Source: Thermoleophilia bacterium (lineage in GTDB: Bacteria > Actinomycetota > Thermoleophilia > Gaiellales > SKUG01). Taken from it: a DNA stretch of 6,851 nt. The translations under genes and the position numbers were made by a program. The notes beneath the pieces were generated by a model. The model made no database searches. It saw only the letters and a list, made by a program, of their open reading frames with translations, and had not been told where the DNA came from. This document shows, one piece after another, positions 5,026 through 6,851 of this stretch. The stretch lies in contig JAGQUL010000217.1 of assembly GCA_020438525.1 (NCBI GenBank), positions 1 to 6,851 of the forward strand, given 5' to 3'. Numbering within the stretch: position 1 is the first letter of the stretch; each line of letters begins with the position of its first letter.

Positions 5026-6851
5026 CTACTCACGGTCTTCCTCGTCGCTCGTCTTGAAGCGCGAGACCTGACGCTGCAGCATGCGGCTGCGCACCTGCAT
5101 CGCCCCCGCGGCCTCGTCGAAGTCGCCGGCGAGCCGATGCACGTCGCCCACGCTGGTCCTGACCGTGTCGAGCTGGCCGGCCATCGTGCGTGCCCGGTCG
5201 CTCTGCGCGCTGCGCGCCGCGGCGAACTCGTCGGTGCCTGCCTGCAGCTCGCCGAGCCGGTCCACGAGCGCGCGCAGCTCCTCGCGCTGGCGCATCCGCT
5301 CGTGCTCGAGCTCGTCGGCTGCGGCGCGCAAGCCGTCGAGCCGTCCGACCAGGCCGGTGGCCTCGTCCTGCACCGCTCGCATGCGCTCGCGCATCGCCTC
5401 GATCTGCGCCGGGACCTGTCCGAGCTGCTGCTCGACGCCCTGGAACGCCTCGGACGCCTCGCCGGTCCTGGCGCGCCCGCCCTCGGCGAGCTTGGCGGCC
5501 ACGGCGATCACCTGCTCGATGCGCTCGACCGCCTCCTTCGAGCCGTTGGCGAGCTTCTTCACCTCGTCGGCCACGACGCGGAAGCCGCGACCATGCTCGC
5601 CCGCTCGCGCCGCCTCGATGTTGGCGTTGAGCGCGAGCAGGTCGATCCGGTCGGCGATCTCCGTGACCGTGCCGGTCTCGCCGAGGCTGCGCGATGCGGC
5701 GTCGGCGATCTCGTCCACGGTGCCGAACAGCGCCTGCAGCGAGTCGTCGGCGGCGTGCCCGGCACTGGTGGCTTCCGCGACCACGCCGGTGACGCGATCC
5801 AGGTCGGCCTCCATGTCACGGATGCGCGATGCGAGCTCCTCGAACGCACCGAACGCCTGCATGATCGTCTCGTTGACTTCACGCTCGCGCTCGGCTCCGG
5901 CCGCGAGTCGCTGGTCGACCGAGCGCAGCGACTGCACGCTCTCGTCGATCGAGCGGACCACGTCCGCGTCACGCATGCCGTCCTCGCGGATCCGCCGCTC
6001 GAGCTCGTCGAAGAACTGGAACGTCGACTGCAGCCGCACGTCCTGCTCGGTCGAGCTCTCGCGCAGGCGCCCGACCAGCCCGAGCATCTGCTCGCTCGAC
6101 GTGGACACGTGCACGGCCTGGCCCTTGACCTCCTGGATGAGGCCGTCGAGCGTGTCGAGCAGCATGTTGAGGGACTCGTTGAGCTCCTCGGAGTCGTCGC
6201 CGGGCTCGACCATCAGTCGTGCCGACAGGTCGCCGCCGCGCTCGGCGAGGCTGCGGATCGTGGTGAGGCTGTCGAGCAGGCTCGTGCGTGCGCCGTGCTC
6301 GGCGATGTTGAGGCCGGTGGCCTCGTGCTCCTCGCTCACGCGCATGCCGATCGTGGCGTTCACGATCCGGAATGCGAGGTAGCCGATCGTGAACGCCCAC
6401 AGGAATCCGATGCCCACGCCGACCGCCTGGATGCCCAGCTGCTCGAAGCGAGCACCCAGCGAGCCGCCGCGCGGCAGCTGCGATCCCACGCCGAGCACCA
6501 CGGCGAGCGTGCCCCACGCTCCGGCGAAGCCGTGCACGGCCACCGCGCCGACCACGTCGTCGAGCTTGAGCTTGCGCTCGATGAATCCCATCGCCCAGTA
6601 CGTGATGGCGCCGCCGACCGCGCCCACGAGCAGCGACGTGAGCGGCGTGAGCACCGCGCAGCAGGCGGTGATCGCGACCAGGCCGGCGAGCGTGCCGTTG
6701 AGCATGTGCGCGGGCTCCGGGTGGCCGCGCATGCGCCAGCTGAGGATCGATGCGACGAAGCCACCCGCACCGGCTGCGATGCAGGTGTTGAGTGCGATCA
6801 GCGCGGTCGACGGGACGAGCGCGACGGTGGAGCCGGCGTTGAAGCCGAACC
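5026..6851 (-). CDS. Amt ammonium transporter-HAMP-like-MCP signalling fusion, N-terminus cut off by window edge
   Basis: The 607 complete codons join two families in one frame; residues are numbered from the right window edge. Residues 1-~170 are the C-terminal half of an Amt/Rh/MEP ammonium channel. They begin at GFNAGS, then [12 protein letters not shown], then [18 protein letters not shown] with the pore histidine at 106 (second of the Amt twin His, E. coli AmtB His318). They continue through the last helix to the cytoplasmic tail [17 protein letters not shown]. About five membrane helices are visible; the first half lies outside the window. Residues ~190-240 resemble HAMP (GDLSARL...[17 protein letters not shown]). 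Residues ~240-600 are a long helical region with the MCP hairpin tip [20 protein letters not shown] at about 402-421, then [13 protein letters not shown]. The likely role is a membrane receptor that couples ammonium binding or flux to CheA/CheW. There is no C-terminal CheR-tethering pentapeptide; it ends TSDEEDRE. The first in-frame ATG in the window (6732) is inside the Amt domain and is not the start. Whether the pore still conducts cannot be judged. Confidence 0.93.
   Translation of the reverse strand, partial: FGFNAGSTVALVPSTALIALNTCIAAGAGGFVASILSWRMRGHPEPAHMLNGTLAGLVAITACCAVLTPLTSLLVGAVGGAITYWAMGFIERKLKLDDVVGAVAVHGFAGAWGTLAVVLGVGSQLPRGGSLGARFEQLGIQAVGVGIGFLWAFTIGYLAFRIVNATIGMRVSEEHEATGLNIAEHGARTSLLDSLTTIRSLAERGGDLSARLMVEPGDDSEELNESLNMLLDTLDGLIQEVKGQAVHVSTSSEQMLGLVGRLRESSTEQDVRLQSTFQFFDELERRIREDGMRDADVVRSIDESVQSLRSVDQRLAAGAEREREVNETIMQAFGAFEELASRIRDMEADLDRVTGVVAEATSAGHAADDSLQALFGTVDEIADAASRSLGETGTVTEIADRIDLLALNANIEAARAGEHGRGFRVVADEVKKLANGSKEAVERIEQVIAVAAKLAEGGRARTGEASEAFQGVEQQLGQVPAQIEAMRERMRAVQDEATGLVGRLDGLRAAADELEHERMRQREELRALVDRLGELQAGTDEFAAARSAQSDRARTMAGQLDTVRTSVGDVHRLAGDFDEAAGAMQVRSRMLQRQVSRFKTSDEEDRE

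Noticed and set aside
143..5071. A plus-strand frame open for 1642 codons
   Set aside because: It runs antisense through ppc, the orphan gene and HIT and then out of frame through the antiporter. Its translation is Arg/Ala/Val/His-rich with no domain, and the real genes have strong family matches. GC-rich codon bias removes stops from the shadow frame.
5081..6382. A plus-strand frame of 433 codons opposite the Amt-MCP gene
   Set aside because: It is a Ser/Arg/Ala-rich shadow of the MCP coding sequence without any recognisable motif.
5026..6732. A separate soluble-tail MCP starting at ATG 6732
   Set aside because: The frame continues upstream to the window edge with clear Amt sequence (GFNAGS and the following helix), so this ATG is internal.

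Overview
The window is uniformly G+C-rich, with strong G/C preference at third codon positions. It holds five protein genes and almost no non-coding DNA. The base composition, the actinobacterial style of the proteins and the presence of a chemoreceptor suggest a motile, high-GC, probably soil actinobacterium; the class Thermoleophilia would fit. That placement is inference, because there is no rRNA or other taxonomic marker here.

Layout from left to right: (1) the 5' four-fifths of a phosphoenolpyruvate carboxylase gene (ppc), minus strand, running off the left edge. (2) Immediately upstream of it on the same strand, an unrecognised 397-residue protein. It has a Gly/Met/Phe-rich N-terminal part, a duplicated ~21-residue central motif, a His cluster and a Ser/Asp-only acidic tail. 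(3) Upstream of that, again on the minus strand, a 117-residue HIT-family protein. (4) On the plus strand, a 364-residue Ca2+/H+ antiporter (CAX family). Its predicted ATG overlaps the HIT gene's predicted ATG head to head in a shared CATG. (5) Converging on the antiporter, with only 19 bases between the stop codons, a minus-strand gene that enters from the right edge. It encodes the last transmembrane half of an Amt ammonium channel fused through a HAMP-like linker to a methyl-accepting chemotaxis (MCP) signalling domain.

The HIT gene, the orphan and ppc are codirectional. The 147-base gap after HIT and the 63-base gap before ppc leave room for separate control. The ppc leader contains a nested inverted repeat, and the convergent junction contains a small perfect hairpin. 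ppc replenishes oxaloacetate, and through it aspartate and glutamate carbon skeletons. The Amt-MCP fusion would sense ammonium. A carbon/nitrogen link between the two is conceivable but nothing here demonstrates it.

The most unusual item is the Amt-HAMP-MCP fusion, an apparent ammonium chemoreceptor built on a transporter fold, with non-canonical residues at the MCP hairpin tip. Second is the orphan low-complexity protein. No RNA genes, insertion sequences, CRISPR arrays or phage genes were seen. No gene-free stretch exceeds 150 bases.
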